Source: Lepidodermella squamata
Lineage: Eukaryota; Gastrotricha
Reading direction: 5' to 3'
Assembly (NCBI GenBank): GCA_047495785.1
Contig: JBLDXI010000025.1
Location: 868,001-932,000 of the forward strand
Length of the DNA: 64,000 nucleotides
Part shown: piece by piece, positions 10,120 through 21,382 of the stretch
Numbering within the stretch: the first letter of the stretch is position 1
Layout of the letters: every line of letters starts with the position of its first letter
Notes under the pieces: generated by a model
Databases searched by the model: none
What the model saw: the letters and a program-made list of their open reading frames with translations, nothing else
Told to the model about the DNA's origin: nothing
Made by a program: the position numbers and the translations under genes

Positions 10120-13100
10120 TTAACCCTCTAAGTCCGACTATGGGTTTTCGTCAATTGCAACTTCTCGGCGTAGGTGTGGATTGCTTATTAATTTTCGGCA
10201 TAAAATTTTTATACCACGGTTGAGCCCCTTACCTGAGCTTGCAGCACCCAGGCGGGCGCGTCCGCAACGTGCGATTACGCAACACAGTAATTAGGTAAAT
10301 GTCCCTCGACTCTTAAACTCGTCGAAACACATGTGCCATTATGTGTGCACACATGATGAGGGGCAATTTTTTGTCGCTCTGATTGCCATTCGAACACACG
10401 AACGTGTTTTGGAAACCAATTAACATGCGAAAACACATACGATCTTTTAATCACTGTTTTCAAGGCCCTAAATTGAGTTGCGCAGCTGTGCTTATAAAAA
10501 TGTTGTCAGCAACATCTGGTGCTTACGCACTCTAGTGACAGCCATTTATCACTTGACAAGAAGTTATCAAGTGATTTTGTCGGCCCAATTCCGATAAATT
10601 CGATTGCCGCCGATTCGATATCGATTTTCATCGGCTAAAAGCGCGTAGTTAGGGTGCGCGCCGGTAATGCTAGCCGGTTTGTCAAGGTGCCACTGATTTA
10701 TCAACTAATCCTGGCCGAAAAATCGAGGTTTTGTCAACTTGCATCAAAATTTTCAGAGTTTTGTTACAAGTCGAAACACAAGTATGATGTAACAGGACTT
10801 TTCAAGGTGTTTGTTGCAAAACAATGGGTTCGCATGGCATTGCGAAACATGAGAAGACAGCCATATAAAAGACCTGCAATAATCTATTTTATGGTTCCCC
10901 AAAATTGTTAACTTCGTTATCAAATGTCACTTGAAGACGACAGTAGCAGTGAAGAGGACCTGGTGGAGATCGGCGAAACCTCGTCGGAATTGTCGTCTAA
11001 CGATGAAGAGCTTGGCGTCACGCTCGACTCCGTCGTGCCGAAGACGAAATGGCGGAAAATGAACGAGGAGAGACCGTCTCACCAAGTTGAAAAATGCGCG
11101 TTGGTCAGCGGTCCATCGGAACTTTTCATCAAGAACCTCGTCGCAATGGAGCAAGGTAATTAATATTTATCAAATTTGTTGTACCGCTCACAATTTTTTT
11201 GTAGCCATGGAAAAAAACCGCAAAAAACTTGGCGGGAAATCGCGCTCTGATGGCAATGCCGGCCCGGACGGGGGCGAAGAGAATGGTACCGAGGAGCAAG
11301 CTGTTGAAGAACCGAGCGAGGCAGGAAACGTCGTCGAAGAAGTCCAAGAAGCGCATGAGGAGGCCGAAGAAGAATTCCAAGATCTTGACGAAGAAGCCGA
11401 TGATGAAGCGGAAGAAGACGAACAGCAATCATCAGTTTATTCTGACGGCGACTCAAGCGAATCAGAGAGCCGATACAAGTTGGTCAAGAGAAGAAGTCAT
11501 CGGAAAGTGCTTCCTTTCTTCCTCCTCATGTTCCCGATCGTCAGCTTGCTGGTCGCTGAAACGAATAGGTACGCGGCACAGAACTACGATCCATCGAAGC
11601 CGCAATTCATCAACGTCACCGAGGAGGAGTTCTTCGGGTTTCTGGCGTGCGTCATTGGGATGGGTCTTGTCAACTTGCCGGCGCTTCATCAGTACTGGCA
11701 ATCTTCGGATGCTTTGTTCTTTCAGCCGACGATTGCGAACATCATGAGTCGAGATCGGTTCAGAGAAATTCTGACTCACCTACACGCTGCCGACAACTCC
11801 AAAGCCTTGCCTCGAACAGACCCGAAATTCGACAAGATTTTCAAGGTCCGAGAAATGCTACAACAGCTGCAGGACAGCTGGCAAGCTAATTTCACGATAG
11901 GACCCGATGTAAATTGTTGTCTTTTTGTCTTTTTGCTCATCTTTATTGTCCTATTCTTGACAGATTGCTGTGGACGAGCAAATGATCGCCTTCAAAGGGC
12001 GCACCAGCCTCAAACAATTTATGCCAATGAAACCCGTCAAGCGAGGTCTAAAGATTTTCGCCCTGGCGCTATCACCTATCGGTTATATCTTTCGAGCACT
12101 GCTGTACAGCGGGAAAGGAGATGAAAGTACGTGATTTTTTTGTTTTGTTCTCTTGTCTACCCTCAATTTTCAAATAGCTGGTTCGGACGTTGCTGCTCAA
12201 GCAGGTCTCGCTGAGCGGATCGTTTTCAAGCTCTCAACTTCAATCTGGGGCTGCTGGCGCATTATCTTTATGGACAATTGGTTTTCTTCAGTTTCGCTCT
12301 ACAACCGCCTTTTTGCTGAGAAAACTTACGCAGCCGGCACCGTTATCGCCAATCGAACAGGTCTGGATCCGGCCGTTCCGATCAAACCCGCGTCAAAGCT
12401 ACCGCGTGGAAGTTCGCAGTTCAAAGTTCAAGCTGACTTGCTTTATCAGTCGTGGCAAGACTCGAAAGTCGTCAACTTTCTCTCAACTCGACATTGCGGC
12501 ACTGGTAACGACACGGTAAAGCGCAAGCAGAAAAACGGCAAGGTCGCTGAGTACTCTTGTCCCCCCGTTGTCGCTGACTATCAGAAGAACATGCGCGGCG
12601 TAGATGTCGCCGATCGCCTCCGCGAGTCGTACGATTGCACTTTGCCCGGGCGCAAGTGGCACCGCCTCGTGATTTTCTATGGCATCGAAACAGCAATCAA
12701 CAACGCCCTGTTGGCTTTCAAGTCCACGGAAGATGATCCCGACTATCCTAGCTTGCTATTCCGTCGTCGGCTATTCGACGAGTTGATACAAGCCTCTACC
12801 TCCGGCAATGTTACGCGCAAGGTCGGCAGAAAACGCAAGCTTTCTGAACAGCTCGACCCGCTGGTCCCGAGCGACAAATGGCGAGAAGGCGGCCATTTTC
12901 CTGCTCACAATGGCTTCTATGAGTCGGTCGACGCTCGCGGTTACAAACGCGCAAAGCCGCGCGTGTGCGTCTACTGCAAGGTGGCGCCTGGCAGCACACC
13001 GCACATGGCGTCCTGGCACTGCGCTCAATGCGACGTCGGTCTTTGCTGTGAAAATTTCGGGAAATATGGTCCTCATGCCGGGATCTGACAAAATTACCGG

Positions 13101-13439
13101 TCCAAAATGACTGAACTTTTCATCCAAAACCTAAAAAATTTGCGTGCGATTCGCATACATGTGTTTTCGAAAATTGCCAAATAAATAAAAAATTACGTGC
13201 TAAACCACATAGGTGTGTTCCCACAAATAAACATTTTTTACATCGTTTCGCTTGTGTTTCGACATGTAAAAACGACGTTTTTGGTCAAAATGAAAAAAAT
13301 TGGTGAAAATATTTCAAGACTTGTGTTAACGCAAGCATTTTTTAAAGTTACAATAGTAACACACATTTTTGGCATTTTTTTGAAACTTTCCAAAACACCA
13401 AGCGACTTACACATACACCAGCCGGACTTAGAGGGTTAA
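10120..13439 (+). mobile_element. piggyBac transposon, apparently complete, inserted in the MULE
   Basis: TTAA duplications lie at 10120-10123 and 13436-13439. Immediately inside, CCCTCTAAGTCCG (from 10124) and its reverse complement (ending 13435) form 13-bp terminal inverted repeats. The element spans 3312 bp between the TTAA sites and carries one transposase gene on the plus strand. Removing it restores the MULE transposase reading frame, so the insertion is precise and younger than the MULE. Confidence 0.93.
10924..13088 (+). CDS. piggyBac transposase
   Basis: Four exons, 10924-11155, 11205-11908, 11964-12126 and 12178-13088, give about 669 residues with no stop; all junctions are GT-AG and keep frame. 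The N-terminus is acidic (long Glu/Asp runs). The DDE core is clear: first Asp in AVDEQMIAFKGR (about residue 316), second in IIFMDNWFSS (about 399) and third in MRGVDVADR (about 509). The C-terminus has a Cys/His cluster (CVYCK, then ASWHCAQCDVGLC) matching the zinc-binding DNA-binding tail of the family. Length is slightly above the usual 550-600 because of the acidic N-terminus. It would cut and paste the element at TTAA. With intact ends around it, the element may still be active. Confidence 0.9.
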
Positions 13440-14969
13440 ACATCGCTTGAACATGCTAAAAGCCAGCCTAAAAGAAATAAAAAATCATCAAAATCAGTCA
13501 TCAAAATTTATCACAAAAAAGCGCGAAATTTTTTGAATATAAAATTGGATAAAAATTCAAAAATTAAAATTAAAATTACTTGTAACAATCGGTTGTTTGC
13601 GACGAATGAATTGCTGCAGCTACCGGCAAAGCACCGGCCGATGAAGCGCTTACGATGAGTGTCAAAGAGCTGCTGACCAAGTCGCAGCTAGCCGTGGAAT
13701 CGACAAATAATACATGTAAATACATCGACAAATAATGTATATCGCGGGCATCAGATATTTTATCATAGACACGATGCATTAACGCCATTCTGATCAAGAG
13801 GCACCATAATAATTCGCCATCTTTTCCTCGAGATTCTCGAAATGAAAATATTTCTGGACTTTTCTCAGCTAATTCTTTCAGTTTTGACCGCATCGATTCG
13901 CCATGACTGCGAATTTGAACGCTGTTTGCGAAGTGGTACCAGTCTTGTTTGGTTGGGCAAATAGACCGATCCGCCGATAATTCGAGCCAATTCATGTGAG
14001 GATTTTTCTCTTCCAATTCATTGTTGTAAGAAAGAATCGCTGCAGCTGGGCTACCTTCCGCTTCCAGGTGATGAAGCATCGCATCTTTAACACAGGACCA
14101 AAATTTCGCCATCGTATAAAGCGGCTAAAACTCCGATGTTGTGGTTATGCCGCCACTCGATTTTAATTACAGTTGGATGAGAGGATAACAGATTGTCAAC
14201 TTCCAGGTGTTTGCGAGCTGCATTGCGGCTCTTCCTGGTGCCATCGTCGACCAGGGGCGCTTTTTCAGAAAGCGACATTTTACCGCCACAGTAGGTGATC
14301 TTTGTTTTCGGCGGCGCCCCACTGGCAGTGACGAGACGTTTCTGCGCTATTTCGTCGACCGATGCGCACATTTCTTGCGTGAATTATGCTGCCCGCTCTC
14401 GTGATCCGCATGAACACAAACCAAGTCTTCCTTGGCAACCAACTTCGTTCGCCTTCCCGTGCGGCTTAGGCTTGAAGTCGACTCGAGCCCGGCGCTGAAT
14501 TTCATTGACGAAACGGCCCCACTCGTTCGATCGATAAGGCGCGCGTAAAGTTAACGACCAACTCGCCGCGTTTTTCTGCTCAAACTTTTCGACAAAGTAG
14601 AGGAGGCGATATTCTCCTCGGGTAACAGACTCTGCACCTCGGGTGGAAGATCAGCAATACGTCTCAGGATTTAAACAATTTGTTTTATTATTTAGTCATT
14701 TCAATCCCATTATAATCCATTTGGCGCCAAAATTTGAATTTTAGATGGCGCGCAAAATTTCCCGATGCGCCGACCGTAACTGCTCGGCTGTTTCATGCTA
14801 GTAGGTCGCACGAGTCACCCGTCTCGCGCGCGGCGACTGAACATGTAATTACCTGCGGTGGCGACGCGCTCCCTCTCGCGCGGCTTTAATTGTGCGTTAC
14901 GATAGGGCGAAAGCGCCGGCCAATGAAAATGCGCGTGTGGAGGAAACTTAGGCGGGCCTGAAAATGTGC

Positions 14970-15198
14970 ATCGATCATCATATATCAATCGATTGCTGTA
15001 ATCAAGGGCTATCGATTGGTGCCAAATGGAATTACGTGCGGAAATTTGGAAATATGTTTTTTACCTTCAAAGTTAAAAAAATGCGGAAAATTCGTGTTTT
15101 TTGGCCAAAACTTGACCCTGAGTGTGCCGCGTGGACTTCGATTTGGCACCAATCGATAGCCCTTGATTACAGCAATCGATTGATATATGATGATCGAT
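14970..15198. repeat. hairpin with perfect 58-bp inverted arms inside the MULE right end
   Basis: The left arm 14970-15027 and right arm 15141-15198 are perfect reverse complements over 58 bp, separated by a 113-bp loop. Compared with the left MULE terminus, this block interrupts the right terminal repeat between 14969 and about 15189. The outer bases of the arms copy the MULE's own ATCGATCATC segment. It could be a small foldback element or an inverted duplication made during aberrant transposition. No gene is inside. Confidence 0.8.
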
Positions 15199-15309
15199 AA
15201 TCACCCTCACTGTTTGGCCGCTATGACAGTTTAAAATATCGCTTATCCCGTATAGGCTTAAGCCTAAACCGTATAAGCTTAGATCCTCTATAGGCGTACA
15301 ACATATGTA

Positions 15310-15575
15310 CTTATGTATGTAACGTGTTATTGTTACCTGAAGGGCCAGGGACTGACAGTACTTGTTCTTCTCGGTACCATGATGAGGTAAAATTTTTGGA
15401 ATCGAAGCCAAATCGAGGCAACTGGCGCAACTTAGAGCCTATACAACAGACAATAATTTTCCCAAAAAATTATTACAAAAGCAACGAAGCTTACTGCTTA
15501 CTGCGAAGATGGGGCGATTTTCTGGAACTAAAGGTGAAGTCATTTCAGACACTTAGGAGGTCTAATACAAACAGC
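15310..15575 (-). pseudogene. RING-exon relic downstream of the MULE
   Basis: Minus-strand sequence resembles a first exon ending CCCATCTTCGCA, with part of a RING exon after it (Leu-Arg-Cys-Ala-Ser-Cys-Leu-Asp-Leu-Ala-Ser-Ile-Pro-Lys-like). It breaks off before the Cys-Gly-His core and no frame continues. The same relic occurs at about 31980-32280, in the paralogous block, where the MULE is absent. Confidence 0.5.
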
Positions 15576-15714
15576 AATATATTAAATGCAAAGTTTTATA
15601 AGTATTAAAAGACGGTAACAATTGGAATAGCGATTGGAATAAAAATGAGGAAGTGAGAAGTAATCAAAGTGTCAATGGTACTAAATTTGAATTGGTTGAA
15701 ATATTGAAACTAGT

Positions 15715-18343
15715 TTAATCGTCTGTGAGAGAGCGAATTCGATGTCGCATTTCTTCGGGGTACTTTTCATCCATCCTGTCGATCGGTTTTTGCCCTTGGC
15801 AGTTCTTCTGCCGCAACAGGTCGCCAGCCTCGAGGAACCCGAGCAGATACTCGAGAATTTGCAATCTTTCAGCTTCCAACAGTACAAAATGAAACACGTT
15901 GTAACCATCGCAAGTTTTCGCCGTGATATCAGCACCACGATTAATCAGTAACGCGACAGTTTCAGTGGCGTTGCTGACTATAGCCATATGCAACGGCGTG
16001 AAGTTGTCTGAATTCTCGAAATTCACTGAGAGATCGAAATTGTCCAACAAATATTCAACACACTGGGTTCCACGGGGCTCCATACAAGCGGAATGGAGAG
16101 CCGAACTGCCATTGAAATCAACCTTCTTTACGTTATCAGGGCATTTTTCGAGTGCAAATTTCAGCATGTCCAGAGATCCTGATTCCGCGGCAGCACTCAC
16201 TAAGTCTACCTCCTCGACTGTTATTACATTCACATCCAAGCCGCAGTTATTGATCAGGAATTGCGCCGCTACAAGTTGACCCCGCTTGGCAGCTGTTAAA
16301 AGAGCGTTGTCGCCGTATGCCTCATCTTTCAGTACCCTGTCACCGGATATACGGAGCAATAGTTTCATAATTTCGATTTGTCCATTAGCGACTGCTGCAA
16401 GGAACGGTGTCTTTTGGTTTTCAACGGCAACACTAGCTATTTCTTCGGGTTTTTGATTGAGGAGATATTCAACAACTTCCAATCGTCCGTTCGCTGCAGC
16501 TTCGTGGATTGGACCGTAGCTTGCTTTATTCATTTCACTCCTGTCCGCGCCTTTCGATAGCAAGTATTCTGCAACTTTCAAGTGACCCTCTCGACACGCA
16601 ATCAGAAAAGCGGAATCCTTCCCGTCACTCAAACTGGAGATGTTAGCATTGAACTCTTCCACGAGAACCTTCGCGCATTCCAGGGATCCGGACGCTCATC
16701 GTTTTCGTTCTCATCGGCAACACTAGCTACTTCTTCAGGTTTTTGACTGAGGAGATATTCAACAACTTCCAATCGTCCCTTTGCCGCAGCTTCGTGGATT
16801 GGACCGTAGCCTGCTTTATTCTTTTCACTCAAATCAGCGCCTCTCGATATCAAGTATTCCGCAACTTTCAAGTGACCCTCTCGACACGCAATCAGAAAAG
16901 CGGAATCCTTCCCGTCACTCAAACTGGAGATGTTAGCATTGAACTCTTCCACGAGAACCTTCGCGCATTCCAGGGATCCGGACGCAGTAGATTGATGAAG
17001 CAGAGTCTTCCCGCCATCACCCGGATCTTTGTGCTCGACAGCCAATGGGATGCAGATTTCCGGCAGTTTCCTCAACATTGTAGACAGATTGGGGAAATCG
17101 CCATTTCTCGCAGCGGCGTGGAATTGCTCGAAATGATTACTCTGTGATGAAACACCAAAAATTGTGGTTGGTGCAGTAGGCAGCATTCTTACCTTAGCCT
17201 CGTTAAGATCCGGAAGCTTGGCACAGGTCATTCGGAAAGAATCACTCAATTGTCTAGCAATTGTTTCCTTCACCTCCTGGTTGCAATGCAATTCAATGCT
17301 GGGAACATTCGACTTGCTAGCCACTTCAAGCTTAGCAATCTAAAGGCTGGAGTTAAAGACCGCTTTTTAGACTCCTTTCGAAGAACAATACCTGGTGGGC
17401 CTGCTGAGTCACTGCATGGTGAACTTTCACGAAGAGATCCCCCACTTCGCCAATGACAGATTGAGAATTCGCTTTTGCCACAAGATCTTCAATTTCAAAG
17501 TTGGCTTTTGATAAAGCATCAGCATCGATTGATGGCTTCGAAAATTCGAGGTATGCTTTCTTCATTCCGTCCAGCTCTCGATGTAAAGCTTCACGACGCT
17601 GCTCGATCGCAACAATGTAAGATCCAAGTAGATCTGAGAAAAAATGGTCGATTTGGTCCTTAACCACCGAAATTGATTGATCAATTCTTTCTTCTGCAGC
17701 TTCAAAGTTCTTCGCTGCCGATGAAAGAATTTCTTCGGAGCCGTGTTTTACCTGCAAAATTAGATATTTGAAAACGTTTGACGACATGAGTGTACTTACG
17801 AAGAAGTAGTTCAAATTGAACTCTTGGCGGATGCGTTCCATGTGGACGATAAAGCAAACCGAGCAAAATGTCTCTTGGCAATGTTTGCAGATTTGCAGGG
17901 TTTTCTTAGAAACGTTTTTGACGTGAATACAATTTTCTCCAAGTTTTGCCTCTTTTGCCGATTTCCTCTCGTTTTTAATCGCCTCAACAGCTCCTTTCAC
18001 AATGTAGTTGTCTCGAAAACCTAGAAAAGGGCATTACCATTTCAGTGACATCTTGATTATGGTGTTAACTGCAACGAACCAGCCACGCCTGAAGCCGGTA
18101 AGACCTGCTTTGTTCGGCATTCTGGGCAATTGAAATGAGCTCCATGTGGCTGATTTTCAACCTGTAGCAAGCAGCGCATGCAAAACGTGTGCCCACATTG
18201 AGGCAGAATCTTAGGATTTCCAGCCAGATCCAAGCAAATGGAACAGCTAAGAGCCTAGAAAGAAAGGACCACTGCCCAACGTCATTCATGCAATCTGAAA
18301 AACTCACCGCTACGACTGCAGGCGAATCAGCTAATGATGACAT
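15715..18343 (-). pseudogene. RING/B-box/coiled-coil/ankyrin gene broken by a 290-bp internal duplication
   Basis: Exons on the minus strand are 18343-18308 (ATG), 18254-18080 (RING), 18020-17800 (B-box), 17751-17392 (coiled coil), 17339-17193 (linker) and 17141 onward (ankyrin). The first five are clean and in frame. The ankyrin exon carries a 270-bp direct duplication (16426-16695 copies 16716-16985) plus 20 extra bases. The 290-nt excess shifts frame, so translation would stop at about 16629 after roughly two to three ankyrin repeats instead of at 15715. It is very close to the intact gene at 33087-35484. A truncated product of about 483 residues with intact RING and B-box remains possible; an assembly error is the alternative. 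Confidence 0.8.
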
Positions 18344-18348
18344 TGAAA

Positions 18349-18956
18349 TCAGTAAAACAATCCTACAAGAAATTTAAGAAATGCGAAATGCATTACATTG
18401 CAATTTGCCACGTTCAAAAAATCTATTTTAGCGCCTTTACGCAACAATAACTTAACTGTAGCAACAGCGCAATTGTCGGCCGCCACATGCAACGGTGCAA
18501 AGCCGTTTTTGCACTTGACGTCATTGTCGAATGGATGGTTTTCGAGCAGATAAGCCACGCATTCACTGCTTTACCCGACAACGCGGAGTGAAGCAGGGCA
18601 CATCGACCATATCTTTTATCTTCGACAACGCTTCTGGAAAATGCAAACAAAGTCTTAGCAGCTTCGATTTGACTGTTTCCAAGTGCAGCCAGAAACGGCG
18701 TCTGATTTTCGTCATCAACAGCTTCAGGGCACGTTAACGCCTTTCGCCTTCGCAACTGTCTTGTGAACATCCTTCAGACATTCCAGGCAGAACGTGTGGC
18801 CACATTGCGGTAAGGTTTAAGGGCTCTTCAATAGATCAAGGCACATTGCACAGCTAAGACCCTTCAATCGGATTATCATTAAAACAGCATCATGAGAGTA
18901 AAAGGGGAACTCACTGCAACAATGTTGCGGTCGTCATTTTTAGAAACCGTTGCCAT
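18349..18956 (-). pseudogene. collapsed relic of a RING/ankyrin gene
   Basis: From right to left, the first-exon sequence starting at 18956 (ATGGCAACGGTTTC...), a RING fragment (about 18890-18730; CAMCLDLL, then a stop, then TLPQCGHTFCLEC) and ankyrin fragments in two frames (18770-18423 and 18558-18349) are packed into 600 bp. B-box, coiled coil and most ankyrin repeats are missing. Its full counterpart in the other block copy is the pseudogene at 35570-38342. Confidence 0.7.
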
Positions 18957-21012
18957 TCGAACAATACAATACAATACAAATACAATAATACCTAAAATAT
19001 CTAAGTATATTAGGTTTATATTAGGCAGTATGATGCATTTATAGAAGTCAAACTTGTCTGAAAGTCGGACCAAATTAAAACTGTAAAAATTCATGTTGCA
19101 TAAAAAATTGAGAACAATATTCGCAGCGGCCTATTAAAACGACCCTTTAAAACGACGTGAGGTCATTACAAATATTTCAATTCGATAAATTAACCGCTTT
19201 TGTGCAAACGCAATCGATCATGCACTGCTTCGGGATAATTTTCATCAACCAAGTTGGCTTCTCTCTTTGAGATTATTCGCCCGCATCGGTTTTCCTGCTT
19301 GGCAAGTCGTTTCAAGTCACCGTTGTTACCCCCAACATAGCTGCGATATCAGCCCCACGTCCAAGCAACAACGCTGCTCTTTGGCAGCACGGCAGGGGCT
19401 GTGAACTCACACCGGACAATGCATGGGGATTCAATTACTAAGGATGCTCTTTTGCCGTTTTTCTCTCATATCCGTGCTCTTTCTTTTTCCGTTGCGCAAT
19501 TTTCGTTTGAGCGAATAGCATAGAACTTATTTATTGAGTCCACCCAGATTTCCGGGAGGAAAACAGCTTGATGACGCAGCATTCTGCTGCTGAAAATAAG
19601 ACAGCATGCGTGAACAAAGTGCGTGACTTTTCGATTAAAATATGTTGTCACAAGCAGCAGGTGTCAAGCTGTTTTTTTTACTAACAACTACGATGACTAA
19701 GGCTACGAAGACGAAACTAATTGATGTTTCTCCCGCTAGTCCTTCAGTCAGACTTAAGCTGAAAAAGAGAAGTTGGGTGTGAAATAGTGAATTGCACACA
19801 AAAATATAGGCCAATTCGAAATTTAACGATGCAACACTCATAAATCGTTGATATTCGATTCGGCGGTTGTCAGCTAATACGCCAGATAAGGAAGACAACA
19901 TTTCTGTACAGTAGGCTGTGCACTAACACTATACTATATAACCCATTGCACGCTGTGTCCTGAAAGAATTTACTGGAAATGACCAAGGAATATCAATGAT
20001 TTAATGGTCTTTGTTGAGGGTAATTTTGAGATTCGCGGCGGCAACGTATCAGAAATTTCAAAGGCTTCATGAATAAAATATCCTTCCTTTTCAATAGTGA
20101 GGTTTTTCAAGGAACCTTCTTGGTTTGAAGATAGCCGGGTAGTATTTCGTCTTTCTAATATCTGATGCAACTTGCCTCCGATCTCCGATCATTTATAATC
20201 GTTTTTCTGTTGGTCTTCAGACACTGAGCGAAGTTTGGTAACTTGCATCTATATTATGCAGCAGGGTTCCAATTTCAAGCGGTTTGGTATAGTCTCAGGT
20301 CTCAGATCGACAACAATCGAGACCTTCCGCGATGCGACCACGATTTTCCACACGAGTAACTGGAGCTGATTCGTTTCAACAGTCGCAAGCTTGGAATTAC
20401 ATTTTCCATTTGCGAGTGGCCTGGCTCCACGCAGTTAGGATCGGTGATGTTGAGATTACGCTAACAGACAAAACCGCAAATAAAGCCTTGCTAATCTCAA
20501 TGTATAGAATTTCGTTGTGACATCCAGTTGTGTCGCTCAATTTTCGACTTCGGCAGAAACGGCAGAAACGAGTTGCAGAATCATTAACCAACTTCATCCG
20601 TTCCGCAACCTCCTGACATTTGACATTTGATCATTGTCATTGAATTCATGGCGTTTACTATAATAGATCTATGACCCAGCTCCGGACTTAATACGGCAAC
20701 ACAATGTGCTGTCAGCAACGATTCTGTATTGAATCCAGTGCATAGTTGCCTCCATGATAAAAATGTTTGAAAACCGGTCGAAAAACACCTGCAACACGTG
20801 CCTACAAAATATTATTTAAATGCTTCGTATAAGCTTCTTATAAGCTTCGTATAATCGATCAACCAGCCGTATCTTTGTTCGCAAAAAGCTGCGTCATCAA
20901 GCTGTTATTGTCCCGATGCACTGGAATGATCCCATAAATACTACCGCTAATTCGCCGAATTTCATTATTAACATTTTTCTTCCCAATAACTTGTTTCCTA
21001 TCCACAAGTAAA
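18957..21012. other. gene-less duplicated flank with an ankyrin 3' relic
   Basis: About 19190-19400 is a decayed minus-strand 3' end of an ankyrin exon (its equivalents at 22591-22870 and 43623-43900 code ERPEAGKLLRAKN and VDENYPEEVHSRL). The rest, about 19440-20990, matches 38840-39110 and 40740-41850 over long stretches and is the upstream region of the small secreted gene that starts at 21013. No further coding exon was found. Confidence 0.55.
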
Positions 21013-21382
21013 ATGGGCGGATCATTGCTCCCTGTATTGGCGGTTGTTATGGTGATCATCTCAGCTATCGCGGCGTTAAACTCGGGTAAGTTTTCTGATA
21101 CTGTTGTTCTTCAATGCGAAATTGAATCAATTTGTACTTTCAGGTATTGCTGGCTTCAAGAATGCTACAAAACGTTGCGATGCAGCAGACAAATCTAACA
21201 TGCTTGGCGTTGTTACGAGCATGAACGACGCTAAGATGTGCGCTGACAAGTGTAAACAGTTTGCTCCCTGCCGTGCTTTCGTCTATCTCACCAATTCACA
21301 TTATTACTGTGTCTTTTTTTCGAGCTGCGCCAACATGACAAACTTTGTCAAGGATGATGATATGCATTACATCAAGATCTAA
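21013..21382 (+). CDS. small secreted cysteine-rich (PAN/Apple-like) protein, copy 1
   Basis: Two exons, 21013-21085 and 21144-21382, joined at phase 1 across a 58-bp intron, give 103 residues. Residues 1-22 are a signal peptide (LLPVLAVVMVIISAIAAL). The mature part has six or more cysteines in the order C, C-x3-C, C, C, C, including ADKCKQFAPCRAFVY and VFFSSCANMTNF. This resembles a minimal PAN/Apple module, but I am not certain of the family. A polyadenylation signal AATAAA lies near 21508. Two paralogues start at 39230 and 41857. The gene is on the strand opposite to the ankyrin cluster that surrounds it. Confidence 0.75.

Larger units (their letters stand above)
8466..14640 (-). pseudogene. 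MULE transposase, split by piggyBac and frame-broken at the 5' end
   Basis: Minus-strand exons read as about 14640-13580 (5' end uncertain), 13467-13436 continuing at 10119-9937, 9877-9676, 9625-9310 and 9139-8466. The intron between 13580 and 13467 restores frame exactly, and the reading frame crosses the piggyBac TTAA site intact. MULE landmarks are the first catalytic Asp in LFVDSTAS, a SAGALPVAAAI segment, the second Asp in LFLTDDSDAEQEA, an FCAFHILQAIWRWL helix, HIMTNNVVER, and a SWIM zinc finger (WRCSCPYG with a downstream Lys-His). One intron needs a GC donor at 9675. In the first exon the frame shifts near 14105 and probably again near 14380 and 14440. The gene is therefore dead twice over, by frame breaks and by the insertion. 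Confidence 0.78.
8084..15302 (-). mobile_element. MULE (Mutator-like) transposon, 7.2 kb, with nested insertions
   Basis: The ends are inverted: GTTGTACGCC from 8084 matches GGCGTACAAC ending at 15302. Inner terminal-repeat sequence at 8146-8252 matches 14894-14969 plus 15189-15219 almost perfectly. ATATGT occurs directly on both sides (8078-8083 and 15303-15308), a probable target duplication. An uninterrupted paralogue of the insertion site exists at about 31880-31980: the same ATTGTTATATGT and ATGTATGTAACGTG sequences are contiguous there. The element carries a MULE-type transposase gene on the minus strand and is interrupted by a piggyBac element (10120-13439) and a hairpin (14970-15198). 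Confidence 0.85.

Noticed and set aside
10654-10911. 85-codon plus-strand ORF before the piggyBac transposase start
   Set aside because: Lies in the 5' non-coding part of the element, has no similarity to piggyBac proteins and no clean splice to the first exon.
11129-11779. Minus-strand ORFs of about 100 codons opposite the piggyBac gene
   Set aside because: Shadows of the acidic and catalytic coding sequence on the other strand.
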